Assembly (NCBI GenBank): GCA_945883285.1
Contig: CAMCXH010000006.1
Coordinates: 1 to 41,809 of the forward strand
Length of the DNA: 41,809 nt
Direction: 5' to 3'
Source of the DNA: Bordetella parapertussis
GTDB lineage: Bacteria; Pseudomonadota; Gammaproteobacteria; Burkholderiales; Burkholderiaceae_E
Positions 26,108 through 34,926 of the stretch are shown here, one piece after another. The number at the start of each line of letters is the position of its first letter. The first letter of the stretch is position 1. Position numbers and translations under genes: made by a program. The notes under the pieces are model-generated. The model did not search any database. It was not told where the DNA came from and worked only from the letters and a program-made list of their open reading frames with translations.

Positions 26108-27370
26108 TCAACCGCCTTTTCTCATCAAGTCGAAGAACTCGTGGTTACTCTTGGTCTGCTTGACCTTGTCGAGCAGGAACTCCATCGCGGCCAGTTCGTC
26201 CATGTCGTGGAGCAGCTTGCGTAGGATCCAGATCTTGCTCAGCTGTTCCTTGGGAATCAGCAGCTCTTCGCGTCGTGTGCCAGATCGGTTGATGTCGATG
26301 GCCGGGTAGACCCGCTTTTCCATCATCCGGCGGTTCAGGTGCAGCTCGGAATTGCCGGTGCCCTTGAATTCTTCAAAGATCACCTCGTCCATGCGGCTGC
26401 CGGTATCGACCAGCGCGGTGGCGATGATGGTGAGCGAGCCGCCCTCCTCGATATTGCGCGCGGCACCGAAAAAGCGCTTGGGCCGCTGCAGCGCGTTGGC
26501 ATCGACGCCGCCGGTGAGCACCTTGCCTGAGGCCGGCACCACGGTGTTATAAGCACGCGCCAGCCGGGTGATCGAGTCGAGCAGGATGACCACGTCTTTT
26601 TTGTGCTCGACCAGGCGTTTGGCCTTTTCGATAACCATCTCTGCCACCGTCACGTGACGCGTTGCCGGCTCGTCGAAGGTCGATGCGACCACTTCGCCGC
26701 GCACCGAGCGTTGCATCTCGGTGACTTCCTCGGGGCGCTCATCGATCAGCAGGACGATCAGCACGACATCGGGATGGTTGGCGGTGATCGCATGCGCGAT
26801 GTGTTGCATCAGTACGGTCTTGCCGGCCTTGGGCGGCGCCACGATCAGGCCGCGCTGGCCTTTGCCGATCGGCGCGATCATGTCGATGATGCGGGCGGTG
26901 TAGTTCTCTTCGGACTTGGTGTCGCGCTCGAGCACCATCGGCTGATCGGGGTGCAGCGGCGTCAGGTTCTCGAACAGGATCTTGTTCTTGCTCGCCTCGG
27001 GCGGCTCGCCATTGATCTTGTCGACCTTGACCAGCGCGAAATAGCGCTCGCCGTCTTTGGGCGTACGCACCTCGCCTTCGATCGAGTCGCCGGTGTGCAG
27101 GTTGAAACGCCGGATCTGCGAGGGCGAGATGTAGATGTCGTCGGGGCTGGCGAGATAGGAGGTCTCGGGGGTGCGCAGAAAGCCGAAGCCGTCAGGCAGC
27201 ACTTCGAGACAGCCGTCGCCGAAGATCTGCTCGCCGGTTTTGGCGCGCCGCTTGAGGATCGCGAACATCAGCTCCTGCTTGCGCAGGCGGTTGGCGTTCT
27301 CGATGTCGAGGCCGGCGGCCATCTCGATCAGTGCCGAGACATGAAGGGCTTTGAGTTCTGAAAGATGCAT
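26108..27370 (-). CDS. rho: Transcription termination factor Rho
   Basis: A 420-residue hexameric RNA helicase of standard length. The N-terminal helical domain starts [20 protein letters not shown]. The RNA-binding cold-shock-like domain has [18 protein letters not shown] (56-73). The P-loop is APPKAGKT (178-185) and Walker B is [32 protein letters not shown] and [11 protein letters not shown] complete the core. There is no clear Shine-Dalgarno sequence before the ATG; the leader (27371-27697) is rich in C in the sense of transcription, which suits autoregulation by Rho, as known in E. coli. Confidence 0.98.
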   Translation of the reverse strand: MHLSELKALHVSALIEMAAGLDIENANRLRKQELMFAILKRRAKTGEQIFGDGCLEVLPDGFGFLRTPETSYLASPDDIYISPSQIRRFNLHTGDSIEGEVRTPKDGERYFALVKVDKINGEPPEASKNKILFENLTPLHPDQPMVLERDTKSEENYTARIIDMIAPIGKGQRGLIVAPPKAGKTVLMQHIAHAITANHPDVVLIVLLIDERPEEVTEMQRSVRGEVVASTFDEPATRHVTVAEMVIEKAKRLVEHKKDVVILLDSITRLARAYNTVVPASGKVLTGGVDANALQRPKRFFGAARNIEEGGSLTIIATALVDTGSRMDEVIFEEFKGTGNSELHLNRRMMEKRVYPAIDINRSGTRREELLIPKEQLSKIWILRKLLHDMDELAAMEFLLDKVKQTKSNHEFFDLMRKGG

Positions 27371-27697
27371 GGAGGGTGCGGGGAGCGAGCGCTTGAGAGG
27401 GGCCGACCGGGGTGCCGTGGATGTTTGGGCATCACGCCGGATCAGGGCCGGGAGGCCGGTCTGGGTGACCGGCGAGACGGGAAAACCAAGGGAGCGAACT
27501 GGAAACGGACTAACGGGGCGAACTGGGAAGCCGAGATGTACGGGTAACCTGAGCGAGCGCCAAAGAAAACGGGGGGAACACGCTGGTCGGTTCGGGTCGC
27601 CGCGACCGGAACGACTGATGTGTGGAGCCGATCGGCGATCCCGGCGTTTGCTGCAAGAATCGCAGCAGCAAACGCAATCGGGGGAGAATACGACGAA
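27371..27697 (-). promoter_or_regulatory. trxA-rho intergenic region: C-rich rho leader
   Basis: The 327-bp gap holds no credible gene. Read on the minus strand (the direction of trxA and rho), the part nearest rho (about 27371-27600) is rich in C and T and poor in G, the kind of RNA that Rho binds. It contains two copies of the motif GGNGCGAACTGG (plus-strand 27491-27502 and 27515-27526) with a 24-25-bp period. A perfect 11-bp hairpin lies nearer trxA and is listed separately. No convincing -10/-35 pair was found. Confidence 0.5.
27644..27675. terminator. Perfect 11-bp stem-loop downstream of trxA
   Basis: GCGTTTGCTGC (27644-27654) and GCAGCAAACGC (27665-27675) pair perfectly around a 10-nt loop, 22 bp past the trxA stop. 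There is no T-tract after it in the trxA direction, so it is more likely an mRNA 3'-end stabiliser, an attenuator or a Rho-assisted terminator than an intrinsic one. Confidence 0.55.
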
Positions 27698-28018
27698 TCA
27701 GAGGTGGCTGTCCAGAAATGCGGTCAGCTGGGATTTCGAGACCGCGCCGACCTGGCTGGCGACTTCAGCGCCGTCCTTGAACAGTTTGAGCGTCGGGATG
27801 CCGCGAATGCCGAAACGCTGGGCCGCGCCTGGGTTGTCGTCGACATTGACTTTCACCACCTGAACCTTGCCGTCGTAGGTCTTGGAGACCTCATCGAGCA
27901 GGGGGGCGATCATCTTGCAGGGGCCGCACCATTCGGCCCAGTAGTCGACCAGCACCAGGCCGTTCGTCTTGAGGACGTCGGCGTCGAATTTGTCGTCGGA
28001 AGTGTGTTTGATGTCCAT
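27698..28018 (-). CDS. trxA: Thioredoxin
   Basis: A 106-residue thioredoxin with the active site WCGPC (Cys31 and Cys34 in [12 protein letters not shown]), the cis-Pro segment [13 protein letters not shown] and standard length. It reduces protein disulfides in the cytoplasm. It lies upstream of rho on the same strand, an old conserved pairing in proteobacteria, and is divergent from the AddB-like gene. AAGG occurs 8 nt before the ATG. Confidence 0.97.
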   Translation of the reverse strand: MDIKHTSDDKFDADVLKTNGLVLVDYWAEWCGPCKMIAPLLDEVSKTYDGKVQVVKVNVDDNPGAAQRFGIRGIPTLKLFKDGAEVASQVGAVSKSQLTAFLDSHL

Positions 28019-28151
28019 GTCTGGGCCTTGGTTCGGGGCCTGGGGATCCCTGTACCGGTTTGCGGCAGGGCAGTTCGTTGCTGCGTCTAACTTACCATAG
28101 CTCGATGCCGGTCGCCTTGTGCCCGCTCAACGCGCAAAGGATTTTCAACTC

Positions 28152-31064
28152 GTGATCGATCGCCCGCAGTTTCCCCGGATCGGCCTGTCGCAGTCTCAGT
28201 GCTTTGCGCCGCTGCAGCCCGGGGCACGGGCGTTCTGGCTGGCGGCTGCCGATGGGATTGCAGACTGGATCGGCGATTCAGGCCATTGCGTCCTCCCCCC
28301 GATTGCGATTGTGGTGCCTGGCGGATCGCTGGTGGCGCCCTTGCAGTCGGCGCTGGCCGAACAGACCGGGCGGGTCGGACGAGCCTGGGCGCCGCCGCCG
28401 ATCCGCACGCTCGAGCAGTGGCTGTCGCAATGGGCGCCGGTGGCACCGACCTCGGTGCTCGATGGTCTGGCGCGTACCCTGGCACTGCTGCAGGCGCTGG
28501 ACGAGGCCCTGCCCGAGCGGCTTGCCCAGCACTCGGTGGGCGAGCGCTTCGCTTTCGCTGACGGGCTGCAGCAGGTGCTTGATGCCCTGACACTGGCTGG
28601 TGCGCAAGGGCGTCTGAATGATCCTGTGTGGCTGGCCGAGGTGGCCTCGCGCTTCGGCTCGCCGGCGGCGCATGAGCAGCTGGGTGAGGATCTGAGGCTT
28701 CTCGCCCGACTGCAGGGCTTGCTGGGTGATGCCGCGAGTGCGGAAATCGAGCGTGAGATCGGTCGGGTCAGCCGGCTGGCCGATCTCTGGGTGGCCGCCG
28801 GCACGCGGGTCGCCTGGATCGCCTGGCAGCCGCCGACCCCCTTCGAGGCGATGCTGCTCGACCGACTTGCTGCCCGCCTGCCGCCCGGCCATCTGCGGCA
28901 GCTGGCGCCCGACTGGGGCGTCCTCGGCGAGCAGGCACCGCTGCTTCAGGCAGCCTGGCCGGAGTTTGTCGGTGGGCTGCAAGGTCAGGACCCGTCCCCT
29001 GCGCTGCAGCAAGACGCGTTGCCGCAGCGCAGCCTGCGGGAGCGCCGACTGGCCTGGCAGCGGCAACCCCGTGGGCCGATACCCGAGATCCTTCATGCCG
29101 ATGATCGTGAGCGCGAGGCGCAGCTGGCTGCTCACTGGGTGCATCGTCGCCTGGCAGCCGATATCGCCGGTGGCCAGCCGCCGGGTCGGGTCGCGATTGT
29201 GGCGCTCGACCGGTGGTTGGCGCGGCGCGTGCGGGCGCTGCTCGAGCGCGCCGGGGTGCTGATCGACGACCGGGAGGGCTGGTTGCTGTCGACCACCGTG
29301 GCCGCCAGTGCGGTGATGGGCTGGCTCGATGCGGTGGCAAGCGACGGACACTACGATGCGCTGCTCGGCTGGTTCGATTCGCCCTTCGTGCGACCCGATA
29401 TGCGCCCCGATGATCAGGGTGCGATGCGTGCATGGGTCGAGCGCTGCGCGACCCGTCATGGCTATCTGCGCGGCTGGCAAGGGCTGCGGCGGGGCGGGAC
29501 TCAAGGGACTCAATGGACGCAAGGGGTCAACACTGCGAACGCTGAGCAGGGCCCGCGTGGCAACGATCCTCCCGCGCCCCCGGCCGCACTGGATCGGCTG
29601 CTGGATGCGGCCACCGCGCAACGCCGTCACCAGCCGCTTCGCGATCATCTCGACCGGCTGGGGCAGGTGCTGGGCTGGGTCGGTGCGCGCCAGCGTCTGG
29701 CGGCCGACGAGGCCGGGCGCCAAGTGCTGGCGATGCTCGATTCGCTTCGCCGCGCCGGTGCGAAGGCCGATCACGATCGGGTGCTGTCGCCGGCCGAGTT
29801 TCGAGGCCTGCTGGCCGCCTTGCTCGAGCGCCATCGCTTTCATGGCGATGCGACCAGCCCGGTCCAGTTGCTGCTGCCGGCGCAGGCCGCCGGGCAGCAT
29901 TTCGACGCGGTGCTGATCATGGGCGCCGCCGAGGGTGTGCTGCCGGCGCCGGCGCCCGCGCTCGCGTTGGTCAATCAGCCCTTGCGGCTGATGCTGGGGC
30001 TGCCGACTGCGGCGTCGAGTGCCGCCTGTCAGCAGCGCGATCTGGTGCTGCTGCTGGCCCTGGCGCGCGAGTCGGCGATCAGCTGTCGCACCGATCCTGG
30101 CGACGGCACCCGACCGAGCCCCTGGGTCGAACGACTCGAAGCGATCGCGGCCGACGGTCCGATGAGCGAGCGCACCCTGCTGCCCGGCCAAGCCAGGCAA
30201 ATCGCGGCGACGCCGGCGCAACAGCCGTCGCCCAGCCTTGCCCGGCTGCCCGACAGTCTGCCGGTCGGTGCGATCGAACGCCTCATCGACTGTCCGTTTC
30301 GCTTCCTCGCCCAGGACGGCTGGCGCCTGCGTGAGCCGCCCGAGGCGGTCGACCAGCCGGGCAGGCGCGAGCGCGGGCAATGGGTCCATGAAATCCTCGA
30401 GCGATTTCATGCCGAGGCCAGCACCAGCGCGATCCCTTTTGAGCCGAGTGCCCGCGACGCACTGCAGGCCCTGCTGGTCCGGGTCACCGACGAGGTCGCA
30501 GACCGCGAAATGGCGAGCGGTGCCGGGACGCTCGGGGAGCTCGCCGAGTGGCGCGCAAGCCTCAACGGCTATCTCGACTGGTCCATCACTGATGCCGCCG
30601 GCGGATGGCGCTTTGTGGCGGGAGAGCAGGCTGGCGCCCTGGACGTGCAGTGGAACGACGAACGCGGCCTGCGTTCGGTGCGCCTGGAAGGTCGCCTCGA
30701 TCGGCTCGACCAGGGCGGCGCCGGTCTGCGGGTGGTCGACTACAAGCTCGGGTCGCCGCAACGGCTGCAGGCCATCGCTGCCCATCCCGAACGCGCCGCC
30801 CAACTCGCGCTCTATGGCCTGATCGCATCCCGGCAGGGGCCGGTAAACAAGGTGGGATACCTCACATTGCAGCGCGAGGGAACCCATTGGCTGGCGCTCG
30901 GTGGCGCCGCAGCAGACCCGGTCGACGATCTGATCGCGCCCTGGCGCCAGCAGTTGCCGATGTATTTTGCGCGGATCGATCGTGGCGCGCCGATGCCGGC
31001 GATCGGCAGCGAATGCGTCTATTGCCCGGTCCGCGGTGTCTGCCGCAAGGGGCACTGGTCATGA
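28152..31064 (+). CDS. addB: AddB-like PD-(D/E)XK nuclease, double-strand break repair
   Basis: A 970-residue protein from GTG 28152, which has AAAGG upstream; an earlier in-frame GTG at 28119 lacks one. The N-terminal two-thirds is helicase-like but has no Walker A motif, so it is not an active motor. The C-terminal RecB-like nuclease has Asp850 (GRLDRL) and Asp863/Lys865 (VVDYKLG). Cys714 (IERLIDCPFRF) together with Cys955, Cys958 and Cys964 (ECVYCPVRGVC) gives the 4Fe-4S pattern of AddB nucleases. It overlaps addA by 4 bp and should form the AddAB end-resection complex with it. A low-complexity in-frame segment (RGGTQGTQWTQGVNTANAEQ) interrupts it at about residues 447-466. Confidence 0.88.
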   Translation: MIDRPQFPRIGLSQSQCFAPLQPGARAFWLAAADGIADWIGDSGHCVLPPIAIVVPGGSLVAPLQSALAEQTGRVGRAWAPPPIRTLEQWLSQWAPVAPTSVLDGLARTLALLQALDEALPERLAQHSVGERFAFADGLQQVLDALTLAGAQGRLNDPVWLAEVASRFGSPAAHEQLGEDLRLLARLQGLLGDAASAEIEREIGRVSRLADLWVAAGTRVAWIAWQPPTPFEAMLLDRLAARLPPGHLRQLAPDWGVLGEQAPLLQAAWPEFVGGLQGQDPSPALQQDALPQRSLRERRLAWQRQPRGPIPEILHADDREREAQLAAHWVHRRLAADIAGGQPPGRVAIVALDRWLARRVRALLERAGVLIDDREGWLLSTTVAASAVMGWLDAVASDGHYDALLGWFDSPFVRPDMRPDDQGAMRAWVERCATRHGYLRGWQGLRRGGTQGTQWTQGVNTANAEQGPRGNDPPAPPAALDRLLDAATAQRRHQPLRDHLDRLGQVLGWVGARQRLAADEAGRQVLAMLDSLRRAGAKADHDRVLSPAEFRGLLAALLERHRFHGDATSPVQLLLPAQAAGQHFDAVLIMGAAEGVLPAPAPALALVNQPLRLMLGLPTAASSAACQQRDLVLLLALARESAISCRTDPGDGTRPSPWVERLEAIAADGPMSERTLLPGQARQIAATPAQQPSPSLARLPDSLPVGAIERLIDCPFRFLAQDGWRLREPPEAVDQPGRRERGQWVHEILERFHAEASTSAIPFEPSARDALQALLVRVTDEVADREMASGAGTLGELAEWRASLNGYLDWSITDAAGGWRFVAGEQAGALDVQWNDERGLRSVRLEGRLDRLDQGGAGLRVVDYKLGSPQRLQAIAAHPERAAQLALYGLIASRQGPVNKVGYLTLQREGTHWLALGGAAADPVDDLIAPWRQQLPMYFARIDRGAPMPAIGSECVYCPVRGVCRKGHWS
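29496..29534 (+). repeat. G-rich short repeat inside addB
   Basis: GGGACTCAAGGGACTCAATG, followed by GACGCAAGGGGTCAAC, differs from the complement of 37731-37750 by two inserted C bases. Here it is translated in frame as GTQGTQWTQGV. It looks like an expanded or inserted low-complexity segment between two conserved parts of the protein. Confidence 0.6.
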
Positions 31065-34000
31065 CGGCCAATACCGGTCCAGCCGATGTCGAATCAACCG
31101 ATGTCGGGCGCTTTCGCATCGCCGGCCATGAGGTCGATCAGCATGCGTTCAGGCGTGCGGCGATCGATCCGGCCACCAGCGTCATCGTCAACGCCTGCGC
31201 CGGTAGCGGCAAGACGACCCTGCTGGTCGGTCGGATCGTTCGGGCCCTTCTTGAAGGTGCGGAGCCTGACGAGGTGCTCGCGGTGACCTTCACACGGCTG
31301 GCGGCCCATGAGATGCGTCACCGCCTGGTGGGCGATCTGCGCCTGCTCGCTCTGGCCGACGATGCCGCCCTCCACTCGCGCCTGACCGACTGGTACGCAC
31401 TCGATGAGCCAAGCGCCCGGGCACTCGCCGGGCGGGCTCGCGGACTCTACGAGGCGATGCTCTCGCATCCGCGAGGCCCCGACATCACCACCTTTCACAG
31501 CTGGTTCAGGGCGCTGACCCGGGCCGGGCCGCTTGGCTTCGATTCGGCCGAGAGCGCCGAGCTGACCGAGGAGGGGCCGGCGCTTGCCCAGCAGGCCTGG
31601 TTCGGCTGGCTTGATGCCCTTGGCGATCCGGCTCGCAGTGCGCGACGCGACGATTTCGAGTCGCTGGTCGCGGCGCTCGGGCTGTCGGCCACACGCGATG
31701 GGCTGATGTCGCTGCTCGATCAGCGCACCGATTGGGCGGTCGCGCTTGGCATCGACCCGGATGCCGCGCCGGCTGCCTTGCAAGCCGGCGCCGAACGCGC
31801 GGCCGAGATTTATCGCCAGCAATGGCAGCAGTCGGCATCCGACTATTGCGCAGCAAACCTGACTGGGCGTGAGTCGTCCGGTTTGCGGGCAGGCGGCGCA
31901 CTGATCGGGTCCGACACCGACCTGCTGCAGGCGATCGCTGCCGATCCCGGCTTGCGAAGTGAGATCGGCCGTTTCATGGCTGTACTGAACGGCGGCGGCG
32001 CAGCGCTGCGCAAGATGGCGGTCGAGCTCGCTGCGGTGCTGGCCACCGCACCACCTTTGCCGGTGGTGGGCGACCCCGCGATCGACGGTCGCAGGTTCGA
32101 GGACGCCCAACGTCTGGCCGCGATGCACGATTGGTTCGTCGCATTGCACGACAGTCTGATCACGAAAAGCTCGCAAAAGCCCCGCCACTGGAAGACGACG
32201 GCGGCGTTTCGGGATCAGCTCGCGGCGCAGGCGGCGCAAGGCTTGGGTGACGATGAGCCGGCGTTGCAGGCCCGCTGGGTCGCACTGGCCGAGCGCGTCC
32301 TGGCAGCCGGCCAACTGCTGCGCGAGTGGCCGGGCCTGGCGCTCAACGACCGCATGATGCGCTGCGGCGCCGAACTGATGGTGGTTTACCGGCAGATCAA
32401 GCGCGCCCGTGGCGTCATCGATTTCGCCGATCTCGAATCCAGTGCCTATCGCCTGATGCGCGATCCGGGTACGGCAGCCTATGTGCAGTGCCGCCTCGAT
32501 CGGCGCTATCGGCATCTGCTGTTCGACGAGTTTCAGGACACCAGCAGCCTGCAGTGGCGACTGCTCGCCGACTGGTTGCAGGCCTACGCCGGTGCCGGCG
32601 ATCGGCCTTCGGTCTTTGTGGTCGGCGATCCTCGTCAGTCGATCTATCGGTTCCGGCGTGCCGAGGCGAGGGTATTTCTGGCAGCGACCCGCCTGCTGCG
32701 GGAGGGCTTCGACTCGCTCGAGATCGGCACCGACACCACGCGACGCAATGCCCCGGCGATCGTCGATGTGCTCAACCGCTGCCTGCCGCCGGTGATGCCC
32801 CACTACCGCCATCAGGCCACCTTGGCGACGACAGGCGAGGGGCTCTTCTGGCGATTGGCGCTGGTGAAGGCCGACGACTCCGGCGCTGGCGCTACCGTGA
32901 ATCAGCCCTTCGACTGGCTGGCGTCGCCGCGTGATGATGAGGCGCCGCTGCGTCATCACGAAGGCGTGCAAATTGCCCATGCCATCAAGGCGGCTCGCAT
33001 CCAGTTGGCCGCTCAGGGCAAGGCCGTGCCCTACCGCGAGATTTTCGTGCTCGCGCGGTCGCGTACCGGGTTCGAAGCCTATGAGCGCGCCCTGCGTGAG
33101 GCCGGGCTGCCGGTCCAGTCCGACCGCAGCGGCGGCCTGCTCAAGACGCTCGAAGGCGACGATCTGCGCGCCTTGCTGACCTTCGTTCGGCGCCCGCTCG
33201 ACGACCTGGCGCTGGCGCAGGTACTCGCATCGCCGCTGGTCGGACTCGACGCCGATGCGCTCGGCTGGCTGGCAGCGCAGGCCCAGCAGGCCAACCGACG
33301 CTGGTGGCCCTGCCTCAGAGCAATGGCGCTTGCGGCTCGCGACGATCCCGATTCGGATAACGATGCCGACGCAGTCATCGCTGCCAACAACAGCGTCATC
33401 CGCCTTGCGCCTTTTGATGCCGTCGCGCTCACGCTGCGCCTGTCGGGCTGGATCGATGCCGCGGCCCGTTTGCCGGTGCATGATTTTCTGGATGCCGCCC
33501 TGGCGCAGGCTGATGCCTTTGCCCGCTATCCGGCAGCGGTTGCGCCCGCGCAGCGCGAGGTGGCCTATGCCAACCTTTGCGCGATGCTGGGCCTGGCGCT
33601 CGATGTGGATGCCGGCCGATATCCGAGTCTTGCGGGCTTTCTGGCCCGGTTGCGCAGTTTCGATTCGCTTGACGAGCGCGAAGGTCCGAGCGAGGGGCGC
33701 AGCGACACCGTCGATGCGATCCGGCTCATGACCATCCATGCCTGCAAGGGGCTTGAGGCCGACCTGGTCGTGCTTGCCGACGCCCATCGCCGCACGCGTT
33801 CCGATCAGGCCGGGCTGTTCGTCGACTGGCCGCCCGAGGCATTGCGCCCCGATCATCTGTCCTTTCTCTTTCCTGCCGGCCTGCGCGGATCGTCGCGTGA
33901 GCGCAGTCTGTCGCGCGACAGCGATCTGCGCGAACTCGAGGATCGCAACCTGCTGTATGTGGCGCTCACCCGCGCCCGTCGCGGCGTCATCGTCTCAGGG

Positions 34001-34717
34001 ACTCAGACGCCGAGGTCCCCGTCGCAGTCCTGGTACACGATGCTCGATGGCGTCGATCCGCCTGTGCCGGACGATCCTCGAGACGCTGCGGTCGCCGTCT
34101 TCAGCGAGACCGCTGACATTGCTGACACCGGCTCGCCCGCTGAGACCTTCGTCCTCAGACTGCCCGATCTTTATCGCCTCGATGTCGGTGAGCGCCGTGG
34201 CTTTGCCGACAGTGGTGCCGAGTCCGTGGCGAGCGAACCGGCCACCGATATCGCCACCGAACTGGGCCGCGCGCTGCATCGGGCGCTCGAGCTGCTGCCG
34301 GCCAGCGCCGGCTGGCCGGGGGTCGACGAAGACACCGTGCTCGAGGCGCTTCAGGCCTTTGCGCTTGACGAGGCGCAACGTCGTTTGGCACTGCGCCAGG
34401 CAGGTCGCGTTCTGGCGATGCCGGAGCTGGCCCCGGTCTGGCAGGGCGACCGGGCGGCCTGCGAGCTCGAGATCCTGGATGCGCAGGGCCAGGCCAGGCG
34501 CATCGACCGTCTGGCCCGGGTCGACGATTCGCTGTGGATCATCGACTACAAATGGTCGGTCGATGCTGAATGGCGCGCCGATTACATTGAACAACTGGCC
34601 GGCTACCGGCTGCTGGTGGGGCAGCTGGACCCCCGACCTTTCAATGCGCCGGGCCCGGTTCGCACGGTTCTGGTCGATGCCGCCGCCGGCACGGTCGAGT
34701 TTGATATCGACCTCTGA
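31061..34717 (+). CDS. addA: AddA-like UvrD/REP helicase-exonuclease
   Basis: A 1218-residue SF1A helicase fused to a nuclease. Walker A is NACAGSGKTTLL (44-55), then TFTRLAAHEM (motif Ia). Walker B/motif II is LLFDEFQDTSS with Asp489-Glu490. Motif III VVGDPRQSIYRFR and motif VI LLYVALTRARRGV are intact. The C-terminal PD-(D/E)XK domain has Asp1149 (RIDRL) and Asp1162/Lys1164 (IIDYKW). With the AddB-like partner it would unwind and resect double-strand ends for RecA loading. The ATG overlaps the addB stop (ATGA), indicating coupled translation. Domain order matches AddA rather than RecB, and no RecC or RecD gene is adjacent. Confidence 0.92.
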   Translation: MTANTGPADVESTDVGRFRIAGHEVDQHAFRRAAIDPATSVIVNACAGSGKTTLLVGRIVRALLEGAEPDEVLAVTFTRLAAHEMRHRLVGDLRLLALADDAALHSRLTDWYALDEPSARALAGRARGLYEAMLSHPRGPDITTFHSWFRALTRAGPLGFDSAESAELTEEGPALAQQAWFGWLDALGDPARSARRDDFESLVAALGLSATRDGLMSLLDQRTDWAVALGIDPDAAPAALQAGAERAAEIYRQQWQQSASDYCAANLTGRESSGLRAGGALIGSDTDLLQAIAADPGLRSEIGRFMAVLNGGGAALRKMAVELAAVLATAPPLPVVGDPAIDGRRFEDAQRLAAMHDWFVALHDSLITKSSQKPRHWKTTAAFRDQLAAQAAQGLGDDEPALQARWVALAERVLAAGQLLREWPGLALNDRMMRCGAELMVVYRQIKRARGVIDFADLESSAYRLMRDPGTAAYVQCRLDRRYRHLLFDEFQDTSSLQWRLLADWLQAYAGAGDRPSVFVVGDPRQSIYRFRRAEARVFLAATRLLREGFDSLEIGTDTTRRNAPAIVDVLNRCLPPVMPHYRHQATLATTGEGLFWRLALVKADDSGAGATVNQPFDWLASPRDDEAPLRHHEGVQIAHAIKAARIQLAAQGKAVPYREIFVLARSRTGFEAYERALREAGLPVQSDRSGGLLKTLEGDDLRALLTFVRRPLDDLALAQVLASPLVGLDADALGWLAAQAQQANRRWWPCLRAMALAARDDPDSDNDADAVIAANNSVIRLAPFDAVALTLRLSGWIDAAARLPVHDFLDAALAQADAFARYPAAVAPAQREVAYANLCAMLGLALDVDAGRYPSLAGFLARLRSFDSLDEREGPSEGRSDTVDAIRLMTIHACKGLEADLVVLADAHRRTRSDQAGLFVDWPPEALRPDHLSFLFPAGLRGSSRERSLSRDSDLRELEDRNLLYVALTRARRGVIVSGTQTPRSPSQSWYTMLDGVDPPVPDDPRDAAVAVFSETADIADTGSPAETFVLRLPDLYRLDVGERRGFADSGAESVASEPATDIATELGRALHRALELLPASAGWPGVDEDTVLEALQAFALDEAQRRLALRQAGRVLAMPELAPVWQGDRAACELEILDAQGQARRIDRLARVDDSLWIIDYKWSVDAEWRADYIEQLAGYRLLVGQLDPRPFNAPGPVRTVLVDAAAGTVEFDIDL

Positions 34718-34746
34718 GGGGCCGCGGGTGCCCGGTCGCGCCCGAC

Positions 34747-34755
34747 TGATACAAT
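34747..34755 (+). promoter_or_regulatory. Extended -10 promoter of the 4.5S RNA gene
   Basis: TGATACAAT is an extended -10 element (TG-N-TACAAT). It ends 4-7 bp before the expected 5' end of the SRP RNA and lies 30 bp past the addA stop. No -35 hexamer is evident, which extended -10 promoters can do without. Confidence 0.6.
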
Positions 34756-34758
34756 CGG

Positions 34759-34862
34759 GGTGGACGGGCCTCCTCGCATTTCGGTGTGGTCCACCTGGTC
34801 AGGTCCGGAAGGAAGCAGCCAATGCCGCTTCCCGGAAGTGCCGAGGGTCGGGCTCGTCCACC
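34759..34862 (+). ncRNA. ffs: Signal recognition particle RNA, bacterial small (4.5S) type
   Basis: The invariant SRP domain IV core GGTCAGGTCCGGAAGGAAGC (34797-34816), followed by AGCC, is intact, giving the GGAA tetraloop and the asymmetric loop bound by Ffh. The outer ends pair: GGTGGACGGGCC (34759-34770) with GGCTCGTCCACC (34851-34862), 12 bp with one G-U. The length of ~104 nt fits the short bacterial form without an Alu domain. It targets inner-membrane proteins with Ffh and FtsY. The ends are set by the terminal stem and may be off by a few bases. Confidence 0.96.
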
Positions 34863-34926
34863 TCCCAACTCGTCTGCCTGCCGCTCAGGCTGACGATTTC
34901 CGGTTGATCCAGCGCCTGCACCCGCA

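Noticed and set aside
27371-27863. Short plus-strand open frames of up to 170 codons across the rho-trxA gap
   Set aside because: They run through the trxA antisense strand and low-complexity leader, and show no start signals or recognisable domain.
28278-31055. A 925-codon open frame antisense to addB, and a similar 920-codon one antisense to addA (31094-33856)
   Set aside because: Both are long only because GC-rich codon use leaves few stops in the opposite phase. They lack recognisable motifs, while the plus-strand frames have complete helicase and nuclease motifs.
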